Of a DNA stretch of 40,511 nt, positions 15,882-22,916 are shown piece by piece. The position numbers were made by a program, and so were the translations under genes. The DNA comes from Mesorhizobium tamadayense (GTDB taxonomy: Bacteria; Pseudomonadota; Alphaproteobacteria; Rhizobiales; Rhizobiaceae). Position 1 is the first letter of the stretch. Every line of letters begins with the position of its first letter. Under the pieces are notes generated by a model that was given only the letters and a program-made list of their open reading frames with translations, ran no database searches and was not told the origin of the DNA. The DNA is taken from assembly GCF_003863365.1 (NCBI RefSeq), contig NZ_RQXT01000060.1, positions 1 through 40,511 of the forward strand, written 5' to 3'.

Positions 15882-17275
15882 CCCTTGTGGGCCCCCGCCA
15901 CCTGCACCAGCGGCGGACCGATCACCATAACCGCCGGGTCTACCGACAGGAGCTTCCTTGCCGCCGCCTTGACGTCCGCAAGCGTCACCGCGTCGATCAG
16001 CGCGGCGCGGCGCTTGATGTAGTCGATGCCGAGATTGTCGAGCTGCAGCTCGACCAGCGTCGCAGCAATGGAACTGGAAGAGTCCAGGTTGTTGATAGCG
16101 TAGGCGCCGATCATGTATTTCTTGGTCGCCGCGAGCTCTTCCTCGGTCGGCCCTATCTCCGCCATCTCCTTCACCACCTGGCGCACGATCGCGAGCGTCT
16201 CGGCGGCGCGGTCGGAGCGCGTCGCGGTGGTCACCAGCAGCGCGTTGGAATGCTCGTGATCGACGAGATCGGAACTGACGCCATAGGCTAGGCCGCGCTT
16301 CTCGCGCACCTCCTCGTAAAGCCGCGAAGTGAATGTCGAGCCGCCCAGGATCTCGTTCATCAGCACCGCGGCATAGAAATCGGGATCGCTCCGTTTCACG
16401 CCAGGCCAGGCAAGCTGCAGTGAGGTCTGCGGCAGGTCGTAATTCACCTCCAGCTGCTGGCCGAGCTTCGGCGTCACGTCCGCCACCCGCGTCAGCGTCT
16501 GCTGCTGCGGCAGGTCGCCGAACACCTCGTCCAGCTTGCCGCTCAGCGTCGCGGCGTCGATGTCGCCCACCACCGTCACGTGCAGGCCGGCGCGGGCGAA
16601 ATTCGCTTTGTGGAAGGCCTTGATATCCGCGGCCGTTATGGTGGCCAGGCTCTCCTTGGTGCCCTGGTCCGGTCGCGCATAGGGATGTTCGCCATAGATC
16701 GCGCGCAGCCAGCGCTGCTGGCCGATCGTGTTGGGATCGCGCTCATTGGCGAGGATGCCGGACAGTGTCTGGGCGCGGATGCGGTCGATAGGCGCCGGGT
16801 CGAAGCGCGGGCTGTTCACCGCCAGCTTCAGCAGGCCGAAAGCCTCGTCCTTCTGGTCGGACAGCATGCGCATCGAGCCATAGGTGCCGTCGCGCGCCGC
16901 CTGAAAACTCATCTCGGCGCCGGCATCGTCGAGGTTCATCTGGAAGGCCTCGCTGTCGAGGTCGCCGGCGCCCTCATCGAACAGGCCGGTCATCAAACTG
17001 ACCAGCCCTTCCTTGCCGGCGGGGTCCTGCGCGGTGCCGCCGTCGAAGACGAAGCGGATGGCGATGAGCGGGATCGAATGGTCCTCCACCAGCCAGGCGG
17101 TGATGCCCTTCTTCGACTTCACCTCCTGTATGTTCATCTCGGCGCGGGCAGCCAGCGCCGGCAGCAGCAGGAAGAAGAGCGCAAAGCAGAGGGTGGCGAA
17201 GGCGCGGTAGACCTTCCCTTCCCCCCTTGCGGGAGAAGGGAAGGCGCTCGTCCGTCCAAGAAGCAAGCTCATCAT
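15878..17275 (-). CDS. M16 family peptidase-like protein lacking the zinc motif
   Basis: Start ATG 17275 overlaps the upstream TGA (TGATG), so it is coupled to the active-type M16 gene. The product has about 465 aa. Residues ~8-20 (AFPSPARGEGK) are encoded by a palindromic intergenic-type repeat. The hydrophobic core of a signal peptide follows (FATLCFALFFLLLPALAARA), ending near residue 45. Two M16 domains follow. Where active members have HxxEH, this one reads GLVSLMTGLFDEGAG, so zinc binding and catalysis are lost. The second domain keeps the substrate-binding pattern SRLYEEVREKRGLAYGVSS. It is probably the non-catalytic subunit of a periplasmic heterodimer with the neighbouring gene, as in mitochondrial processing peptidase and other bacterial M16 pairs. 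Confidence 0.93.
   Translation of the reverse strand: MMSLLLGRTSAFPSPARGEGKVYRAFATLCFALFFLLLPALAARAEMNIQEVKSKKGITAWLVEDHSIPLIAIRFVFDGGTAQDPAGKEGLVSLMTGLFDEGAGDLDSEAFQMNLDDAGAEMSFQAARDGTYGSMRMLSDQKDEAFGLLKLAVNSPRFDPAPIDRIRAQTLSGILANERDPNTIGQQRWLRAIYGEHPYARPDQGTKESLATITAADIKAFHKANFARAGLHVTVVGDIDAATLSGKLDEVFGDLPQQQTLTRVADVTPKLGQQLEVNYDLPQTSLQLAWPGVKRSDPDFYAAVLMNEILGGSTFTSRLYEEVREKRGLAYGVSSDLVDHEHSNALLVTTATRSDRAAETLAIVRQVVKEMAEIGPTEEELAATKKYMIGAYAINNLDSSSSIAATLVELQLDNLGIDYIKRRAALIDAVTLADVKAAARKLLSVDPAVMVIGPPLVQVAGAHKG
17213..17244. repeat. Palindromic GGGAGAAGGGAAGG-type repeat inside a coding region
   Basis: CCTTCCCTTCCCCC (17213-17226) pairs with GGGAGAAGGGAAGG (17231-17244) with one mismatch around a 4-nt loop. 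A sister copy lies at 18719-18748. This copy is in frame within the N-terminal codons of the catalytically dead M16 gene. The other is intergenic. Confidence 0.75.
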
Positions 17276-18636
17276 CAATTCCCCGCCTGTTGCTGCGGCA
17301 AGAGATAGCCGGTCGTGGAACGGTCGAGCACCAGGTAGCGGGCGGCTGCAGCCTCGACCTCCGCGGCGGTGACCTTACGGATGCGATCCGGCCATTCCTC
17401 AACATCCTTCACATTGCCGCCGGTGGCGAGCGTCGAGCCGTACATATTGGCCATGTCGTCCTGCTTGTCGCGGGCAAAGATCATCGAGCGGACGTAGCGG
17501 GTCTTGGCCCGCTCCAGCTCGTCATCGGTCACGCCGTCCTTGGCGATGCGCGCGATCTCGGCATCGACAGCCGCCTCGACGTCGCCGAGCCTGGCGTCGC
17601 CGCGCGGCGAACCATAGACGGTGAAGTTGGTAGCGTCGAGCATGGTGCCCTGGAAGAACGCACCGGCCTCCGAAGCGATGCCCTGCTTGACCACCAGCTG
17701 CTGGTAGAGACGGCTGCGGTTGCCGCCGCCCAGGATCTCGGCCAGAAGGTCGAGCGCCTCGGCCTCGCCGGGCTTGGCGGTATGATAGGACGGCACCACC
17801 CATTGCGTGGAAAAGCTCGGCACCGAGACGCGCGCGTCGGTCAGCGTCACGGTGCGCCGTGTGTTTTGCTCCGGCTCGACCGGGCGGATACGCGGCCGCA
17901 GATACGGCCCGCGCGCGACCTTCCCGTAAGTCCTTTCGGCCATCGCCTTCACCGCGTCCGGATCGACGTCGCCGGCGACAATCACCACGGCGTTGTTCGG
18001 CCGGTAAAAGGTGTCGTAAAATGCCTTGGCGTCCTCGCGGTTCAGCTGTTCCATCTCCTGCATCCAACCGATCACCGGAATGCGGTAGGGCTGGTTTTGC
18101 CAGAGCGTCGCGTCGACCTCCTCGTCGAGCACGGCTTGAGGATCGCCGTCGATGCGCGAGCGGCGCTCCTCCAAGATCACGTCGCGCTCGGTCTTGATGA
18201 CGTCGTCGGTGAGGACGAGGTTGCGCATGCGGTCGGCCTCGAACCCCATCATCTGCTCGAGCGCCGAGGGCGGTACCGTCTCATGGAAGGCGGTGTAGTC
18301 GTAGGACGTGAAGGCGTTGTTCGAGCCGCCGATGTCGGCCACGGCGCGGTCGAACTCGCCGGCGGCGTGGTTGCTTGTCGCCTTGAACATCAGATGCTCG
18401 AAGAAATGCGCGATGCCGGATTTGCCGGGCGGCTCGTCGGCGCTGCCGATCTTGTACCAGACCATATGGGTGACGATCGGGGCGCGGTGATCTGGAATGA
18501 CGACCACTTCCATGCCGTTGTCGAGCAGGAAATCCTTGACCTCGGCTTCGTCAGCGGCCCGTGCCGGAGCCTGCGCCGCGAGCGCCAGCGCGCCGGCAAG
18601 AAGTGCTGCGCGCAGCCCTCTGGTGTTCAATGTCAT
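17275..18636 (-). CDS. Zinc-dependent M16 peptidase (catalytic partner), secreted
   Basis: Start ATG 18636 gives a clean signal peptide (TRGLRAALLAGALALAAQA, cleavage near A-R-A-A, residue ~28). The frame is open further upstream but there it covers the intergenic palindrome. The 453-aa protein has the inverted zinc motif H77-F-F-E80-H81 and the distal ligand E157 in ERDVILEE, as in processing peptidases and PqqL-like enzymes. NNAFTSYDYTAFHETVP is a typical strand next to the active site. The second half carries the M16_C domain with GGGNRSRLYQQLVVKQG. It should degrade or process peptides in the periplasm. It is followed with a 1-nt overlap by an inactive paralogue, suggesting a heterodimer. 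An rsmD gene lies upstream on the same strand, separated by 118 bp. Confidence 0.95.
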   Translation of the reverse strand: MTLNTRGLRAALLAGALALAAQAPARAADEAEVKDFLLDNGMEVVVIPDHRAPIVTHMVWYKIGSADEPPGKSGIAHFFEHLMFKATSNHAAGEFDRAVADIGGSNNAFTSYDYTAFHETVPPSALEQMMGFEADRMRNLVLTDDVIKTERDVILEERRSRIDGDPQAVLDEEVDATLWQNQPYRIPVIGWMQEMEQLNREDAKAFYDTFYRPNNAVVIVAGDVDPDAVKAMAERTYGKVARGPYLRPRIRPVEPEQNTRRTVTLTDARVSVPSFSTQWVVPSYHTAKPGEAEALDLLAEILGGGNRSRLYQQLVVKQGIASEAGAFFQGTMLDATNFTVYGSPRGDARLGDVEAAVDAEIARIAKDGVTDDELERAKTRYVRSMIFARDKQDDMANMYGSTLATGGNVKDVEEWPDRIRKVTAAEVEAAAARYLVLDRSTTGYLLPQQQAGN

Positions 18637-18718
18637 CGAATGCTCCGGTTCGGTCGCCACGATAGGAAAGCTTCGCTGGCGAGGCAAAGTGATTTGTTCG
18701 TCATTTTCGAGGCGGTCT

Positions 18719-18748
18719 CTTTCCTTCTCCCCTGTGGGAGAAGGGAAG
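18719..18748. repeat. Palindromic GGGAGAAGGGAAG-type repeat
   Basis: A 13-bp inverted repeat (CTTTCCTTCTCCC / GGGAGAAGGGAAG, one mismatch, 4-nt loop) lies between rsmD and the M16 peptidase gene. It matches the copy at 17213-17244. It could act as an RNA hairpin ending or separating the two transcripts. No U-run is present. Confidence 0.7.
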
Positions 18749-18755
18749 TGCGCCC

Positions 18756-19310
18756 TCACCCGACCTCGATAAACCGGATCACCGTCTCGCCATAGCCGCG
18801 CTCGTCCACCACCGCGAATCCCTCGCCCGCCTCGAACGCCGCGGAAGCCGCCTCCTCGACCACGCAGAGCGCGCCGGGCAGCAGCCAGCCGCCGGCCTTG
18901 GCCGAGCGCAGCGCGCACTCGCCGAGGCCGTTGCCATAGGGTGGATCGGCGAAGACCAGGCCGAAGGGCGAGAGCGTCCCGGCCTCGCCGAGATGAGCGG
19001 CGTCGCGGCGGAAGATCTTGGTGCGGCCGGTGAGCCCGAAGGCCTCGACATTGTCGCGGATCAGCCCACGCCCTTCCGCCGTCTCCTCGATGAAGACGCA
19101 GTAGGAGGCGCCGCGCGACAGCGCTTCCAGTCCGAGCGCGCCGGTGCCGGCAAAGAGATCGAGCACGCGGCCGCCTTCGAGCTTTTCTGCGTAGCGATGC
19201 GCAAGCACGTTGAACACCGCCTCGCGGGTGCGGTCGGTGGTCGGGCGGATGGCATTCGAACGGGGCGTCGCCAGCGGACGCCCGCGAAACTCACCGCCGA
19301 CGATCCGCAT
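18756..19310 (-). CDS. rsmD: 16S rRNA (guanine966-N2)-methyltransferase RsmD
   Basis: Start ATG 19310 begins the family-typical MRIVGGEFRGRPLATP; the reading frame upstream is a shadow of the rluB-like gene. The 184-aa protein continues with IRPTTDRTREAVFNVLAHR. The SAM-binding motif DLFAGTGALGLEALSRGA lies at about residues 50-67, and the catalytic motif D-P-P-Y (FADPPYGNG) at about 125. RsmD methylates G966 of 16S rRNA in the assembled 30S head. The gene overlaps the 3' end of the pseudouridine synthase gene by 20 nt, a conserved arrangement in related bacteria, so the two are co-transcribed. Confidence 0.96.
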   Translation of the reverse strand: MRIVGGEFRGRPLATPRSNAIRPTTDRTREAVFNVLAHRYAEKLEGGRVLDLFAGTGALGLEALSRGASYCVFIEETAEGRGLIRDNVEAFGLTGRTKIFRRDAAHLGEAGTLSPFGLVFADPPYGNGLGECALRSAKAGGWLLPGALCVVEEAASAAFEAGEGFAVVDERGYGETVIRFIEVG

Positions 19311-21267
19311 TGCCACCCCTTGGACCCTTCGGACCGCGCGGCCCGTCGCCGCGGCTTCCCTCGGGCCGATCGCCTCTTGGTTTGCCGAACGGCTTGCCCT
19401 TGCCGCCCGGCTTGAACGATGCCTTGCGCGCTTTCGCCTCTGCGGCCTTCGCGGCGTCGGCCTCCGCCCTGCCCTTGCCGATGGGGCGCGCGCCCGGCGC
19501 CATCCAGACATTGGCCTTGCGCTGGCCGGGCGGTTCGATCGGGCGGGGCTCGCCTTTCTTGCCGCCAGACTTGCCGCCGAAGTCGCGGTAAGGCTTGCCG
19601 AAGCCGCGCTCGGATTTGTCGAAGCCAGACTTGGGGCCGTGCTCGCCGAAAGCCCTTTCCGGCTTCGTCGAAAGCTTGCTCAGCGCCTCGTCGCGGCTGC
19701 CTTCGCGGCGCTTGCGGGCCTTGATCAGCCCGCCTTCGCCGATCGGCCGGCGATCGCCGTCGCGCGAGAATTTCGGCTGATCGGCCTCCTCATGGCGCGG
19801 TTCGGTGCGGCGCACCGGCTTGTTGGAAAAGGGCTTTGTGATCTCGGCATCGAAATTGGCGCCGGACTCCTCGATCAGCCGTTCGCCGAGTTGGTCGCGC
19901 AGCACGCGTCCCTTGATCTCCAGCACATGACCCTCGGGCAGGTCCTCGAGCTGGAACGGCCCGTAGGAGATGCGGATCAGCCGCGTCACGTCCAGCCCAA
20001 GCGCGCCAAGAATGTTCTTGACCTCGCGGTTCTTGCCTTCGCGCAAGCCGATGGTCAGCCAGGCGTTACTGCCCTGCTCGCGATCGAGCGAGGCTTCGAT
20101 CGAACCGTAGAAGACGCCGTCGACGGCGATGCCTTCGCGCAGACCGGCGAGCGCGCTTTCCTCGACCTTGCCGTGGACGCGCACACGGTAGCGCCGCAGC
20201 CAGCCGGTGGCCGGCAGTTCAAGCACCCGCGACAGGCCGCCATCATTGGTAAGCAGCAGCAACCCTTCGGTGTTGATGTCGAGGCGGCCGATGGTCATCA
20301 GCCGCGGCAAGTCGGCCGGCAGCACGTCGAAGACGGTCTTGCGGCCTTCCGGATCGCGGTTGGTGGTGACCACCCCCGCCGGCTTGTGGAACAGGAACAG
20401 CCGCGTGCGCTCGATCGGCGGGATCTCCGTTCCGTCGAGATGGATAATGTCGTCCGGCATGACATTGAAGGCCGGCGACGACAGCACCTTGCCATTGACC
20501 TTGACGCGGCCGGCGGCGATCAGTTCCTCGGCGTCGCGGCGCGAGGCGATGCCGGCGCGCGCCAGCCGCTTGGCGATGCGCTCGCCGGCTTCCGGCGCTG
20601 CCTCCGAGGGACGCGGGCGCGGCCTGAAGCCGCCCTGCCCGGGCGCGGCGTCGCGCTGCGGACGATCGCTGAAATCGCGCTTTGGCCGCTCCGCGAAATC
20701 ACGTTTGGGACGATCGGCGAAGTCGCGCTTGGGACGGTCGAAGCGCCTTTCGCCGCGCTCGCCTTCAGCGGCCATCGGCCGGTAGGGTTTGCGGCCGTCG
20801 CGCTTCTCGAATGGCTTGCCGTCGCGCGGCGGGCCTTTGCGGAACGGCTTTTGCTCGGCACCCTCGCCCCCTTCACGCGGCTTGTAGCTCCGCTTGAAAT
20901 CCCGGCGCTCCCCGTCGGCAGCCACCGGCCGATCGCCACGTGGCGTATAGGGTTTGCGCGCGCCATCGCGCTTCTCGAACGGCTTGCCCTCGGGGCGCGG
21001 TCCTTTGCGGAACGGCCTCTCGCCGCCTTCGTTGCCCTCGCCCGCTTCGCGCGGCTTGTAGGCGCGCTTGAACTGGGGCCTCTCGCCGTCGGCGGCCACC
21101 GGCCGATCGCCACCTGGCGTATAGGGCTTGCGCGCGCCATCGCGCTTCTCGAAGGGCTTGCCCTCGGAGCGCGGCCCCTTGCGGAACGGCTTGTCGCCGC
21201 GCGGCGTCGGCTTCGATCCGCCTTTGCGCGGTCCCTTTTGTCGTGGTGATTTCTTATCGTCGTCCAT
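19291..21267 (-). CDS. RluB/RsuA-family pseudouridine synthase with long disordered extensions
   Basis: This 658-aa protein is far longer than E. coli RluB (about 290 aa). Residues 1-225 are a basic low-complexity region with three ~57-residue repeats beginning PFRKGP at 27, 85 and 141, then RPKRDF(A/S)(D/E) heptads at 178-204. An S4 RNA-binding domain (ERIAKRLARAGIASRRDAEEL, about 229-285) precedes the catalytic domain (about 288-440), with the nucleophilic Asp330 in G-R-L-D-I-N-T-E-G. LREGKNREVKNILGALGL is the conserved late motif. Residues ~465-658 form another Lys/Gly/Pro-rich tail. It should isomerise uridine in 23S rRNA helix 89 or a similar site. The charged tails probably bind rRNA. 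Divergent from tadA, upstream of rsmD. Confidence 0.93.
   Translation of the reverse strand: MDDDKKSPRQKGPRKGGSKPTPRGDKPFRKGPRSEGKPFEKRDGARKPYTPGGDRPVAADGERPQFKRAYKPREAGEGNEGGERPFRKGPRPEGKPFEKRDGARKPYTPRGDRPVAADGERRDFKRSYKPREGGEGAEQKPFRKGPPRDGKPFEKRDGRKPYRPMAAEGERGERRFDRPKRDFADRPKRDFAERPKRDFSDRPQRDAAPGQGGFRPRPRPSEAAPEAGERIAKRLARAGIASRRDAEELIAAGRVKVNGKVLSSPAFNVMPDDIIHLDGTEIPPIERTRLFLFHKPAGVVTTNRDPEGRKTVFDVLPADLPRLMTIGRLDINTEGLLLLTNDGGLSRVLELPATGWLRRYRVRVHGKVEESALAGLREGIAVDGVFYGSIEASLDREQGSNAWLTIGLREGKNREVKNILGALGLDVTRLIRISYGPFQLEDLPEGHVLEIKGRVLRDQLGERLIEESGANFDAEITKPFSNKPVRRTEPRHEEADQPKFSRDGDRRPIGEGGLIKARKRREGSRDEALSKLSTKPERAFGEHGPKSGFDKSERGFGKPYRDFGGKSGGKKGEPRPIEPPGQRKANVWMAPGARPIGKGRAEADAAKAAEAKARKASFKPGGKGKPFGKPRGDRPEGSRGDGPRGPKGPRGGNADRRR
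20656..21189 (-). repeat. Internal repeats in the N-terminal tail of the RluB-like gene
   Basis: Three copies of a ~170-bp unit encode PFRKGP(R)xxGKPFEKRDG(A)RKPY modules (about 21189-20754). Three copies of a 24-bp unit then encode RPKRDFAD-like heptads (about 20736-20656). The nucleotide copies are similar but not identical, which indicates older duplications than the one in the RTX gene. Confidence 0.8.
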
Positions 21268-21345
21268 ATGGATCTTGCTCGTCTTGGGCTGCTACAGCGC
21301 ATGCGCCCGTTCGGACGCGCAACGCAGGCAGTGTCATCTTGATTT

Positions 21346-21398
21346 TGCGCATGCGGCTGCGCGGCAAAAACCGATTCCGGTTTTCAGGGTCACGCGCT
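21346..21398. repeat. Degenerate intergenic palindrome (AAAAACCG...CGGTTTTC type)
   Basis: Between the divergent rluB-like and tadA genes, a segment with GCGCGGCAAAAACCG, a short ATT spacer, CCGGTTTTC and GCGC resembles the rhizobial palindromes at 25959 and 39565. It probably overlaps the promoters of both genes. Boundaries are approximate. Confidence 0.45.
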
Positions 21399-21449
21399 AG
21401 ATAACAGGATCACCGTCGGGTGGCGAGGAGTAATCGGAATGGAACGCGC

Positions 21450-21902
21450 GTGAAGCGGCCGGATTTCATGGCTTTGGCGCTCGAGGAAGCCGAGGCGGCC
21501 GCAAGCCGCGGCGAAGTGCCGGTCGGCGCGGTGATCGCCAACGGCAACATAGTGGTGGCGAAGGCCGGCAACCGCACGCGCGAGCTCGCCGACCCGACCG
21601 CGCATGCCGAGATGCTGGCGATCCGCGAAGCCTGTCGGAAACTCGCCAGCGAGCGGCTTACCGGTCACGACCTCTATGTGACGCTGGAACCCTGCGCCAT
21701 GTGCGCCGGCGCCATCTCGTTCGCCAGGTTGCGGCGGCTTTATTTCGGCGCCGCCGACGAAAAAGGCGGCGCGGTGGTCAACGGCGTGCGCTTCTTCGCC
21801 TCACCCACCTGTCACCACACGCCAGACATCTATTCGGGGCTGGGCGAAAGCGAAGCGGCCCTCATCCTTAAGGACTTTTTCCGGGACAAGCGGGAAATGT
21901 AG
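21450..21902 (+). CDS. tadA: tRNA-specific adenosine deaminase TadA
   Basis: The start is taken as GTG 21450 (KRPDFMALALEEAEAAASRG), because GGAAT/GGAAC lies just upstream. GTG 21420 and ATG 21468 are the alternatives. The 150-aa protein has the zinc and proton-shuttle motif H-A-E (PTAHAEMLAIREAC, about residue 52) and P-C-A-M-C (TLEPCAMCAGAI, about 82-86), then LYFGAADEKGGAV. TadA deaminates A34 of tRNA-Arg(ACG) to inosine and is essential in most bacteria. The HAE/PCxxC pair with a CxGAI continuation separates it from free-base deaminases. It is a single gene facing the lipoprotein gene convergently. Confidence 0.95.
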   Translation: MKRPDFMALALEEAEAAASRGEVPVGAVIANGNIVVAKAGNRTRELADPTAHAEMLAIREACRKLASERLTGHDLYVTLEPCAMCAGAISFARLRRLYFGAADEKGGAVVNGVRFFASPTCHHTPDIYSGLGESEAALILKDFFRDKREM

Positions 21903-21932
21903 AGCCGCTGCGCGGTCGACGACGGCGGAAGC

Positions 21933-22610
21933 TTACAGGCCCAGCCAGTCGAACCAGCCGCCACCCTTCTTGCCTTCCGCCTGCGCCTTGAGCCGGCGCT
22001 CCTTCTTGTACTCGTCCTCGCCGAGTTCGTTCTGCGGCGCGGTCCCGGCCGGAGCGCGATAGGCGAGCGGCGGCTCGCTCAGATATTTGCGGGCATTGGG
22101 GCTGCCCTGCTTCTGCTCGGCGAGGCGGCGCTGGATCTCGGCGGTGCGCGTCGCGCTGGAATCGTCCGGCGACCAGCGCGGCGGGTGGCTGGACGCTGAA
22201 TCGGCCATCGCCTTCTTCACAGCCACCGGATCGGTCTGCACGTCCTCGACGGCCTCCGGCTGGTAGTTCGGATCATTCTGGTGAGCTGTCGCATCGGCGC
22301 GGATGCGGGCGCGGCGCGCCTCGGGCGATTCGGGCCAGTCGGCGCTCGCCGTCTGGATGCTCTCCTGCGGCGCCGGCAGCGCTTCCTTCTGTCCCGGCGC
22401 CGGCTTCACCAGATCGGGGCGTGGCTTGTAGTCGATCGGATCGCGATGCTTCGGCGTGATCGCGATGGCGCCGGAAACGTCATCCGCCAGTTGTTCGGCG
22501 GCGGTCTTATCCGTTCCGTAGGTCGGCGAACCGACACAGCCGGACATGGCGATGGCCGATGCCACGAGCGGCGCCAGCAGCGCGGCGCGCGCATAAGTTT
22601 TCCCGGTCAT
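21933..22610 (-). CDS. Putative outer-envelope lipoprotein (225 aa)
   Basis: Start ATG 22610 gives a lipoprotein signal (TYARAALLAPLVASAIAM, then lipobox S-G-C at about residue 25); the longer frame from 22673 is unlikely. The mature part is hydrophilic and Pro/Ala/Asp-rich, probably disordered. Features include PIDYKPRPDLVKP, DWPESPEARRARIRADA and a C-terminal segment ending KGGGWFDWLGL. No enzymatic domain is recognisable. Proteins of this kind occur next to ileS in related bacteria and are annotated as hypothetical. Its role is unknown; a structural or envelope-associated function is a guess. It is downstream of ileS on the same strand but separated by two palindromic repeats, so it probably has its own promoter. 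Confidence 0.85.
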   Translation of the reverse strand: MTGKTYARAALLAPLVASAIAMSGCVGSPTYGTDKTAAEQLADDVSGAIAITPKHRDPIDYKPRPDLVKPAPGQKEALPAPQESIQTASADWPESPEARRARIRADATAHQNDPNYQPEAVEDVQTDPVAVKKAMADSASSHPPRWSPDDSSATRTAEIQRRLAEQKQGSPNARKYLSEPPLAYRAPAGTAPQNELGEDEYKKERRLKAQAEGKKGGGWFDWLGL

Positions 22611-22915
22611 GCCAAAAAGTCCCACTCTAGCTTGCCTCTGATCGCCACCGGCCAACGGCACGGCCCCCGTCATTCCCGCACTTGCGATGAAAATCCGGCG
22701 ACAATTTGTCTGCCGGAGTGTCGCGTGTTTACCTCAACCACTTATTAAGGGCAACGCGCGGCCGGATATGGGCCGCCCGGCGTGGCACTTTTGCACTTAT
22801 TTGATGGGTGCATGTCGTTAGCCCAAAACCGCTCCACACTTTTGGACGACATGCACTTTTTGCCTGGTGCATGTCGTTATCCCAAAACCGCGGCACACTT
22901 TTGGGCGACATGCAC
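22611..22915. other. 305-bp intergenic region with two long palindromic repeats
   Basis: This region lies between ileS and the lipoprotein gene. It holds two related palindromes (22808-22856 and 22866-22916, described separately). The remaining ~200 bp should contain the lipoprotein promoter. No coding capacity with a ribosome-binding site was seen. Confidence 0.5.
22808..22856. repeat. Palindromic repeat, GTGCATGTCGT...ACGACATGCAC copy 1
   Basis: Outer arms GTGCATGTCGT and ACGACATGCAC pair perfectly. The inner arms are CCCAAAA and TTTTGG. It is nearly identical to the next copy 10 bp away. Such elements are frequent between rhizobial genes. The tandem pair could act as a bidirectional transcription stop downstream of ileS. 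Confidence 0.85.
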
Positions 22916-22916
22916 C
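22866..22916. repeat. Palindromic repeat, GGTGCATGTCG...CGACATGCACC copy 2, abutting the ileS stop
   Basis: Arms GGTGCATGTCG (22866-22876) and CGACATGCACC (22906-22916) enclose CCCAAAACCG and ACTTTTGGG. The last base of the right arm is also the last base of the ileS TAG codon, so the hairpin forms directly at the end of the ileS message. Confidence 0.85.

Noticed and set aside
22808..22916. Two near-identical palindromes considered as a mini CRISPR array
   Set aside because: There are only two units, 10 bp apart, each a self-complementary hairpin; no spacers and no cas genes are present.
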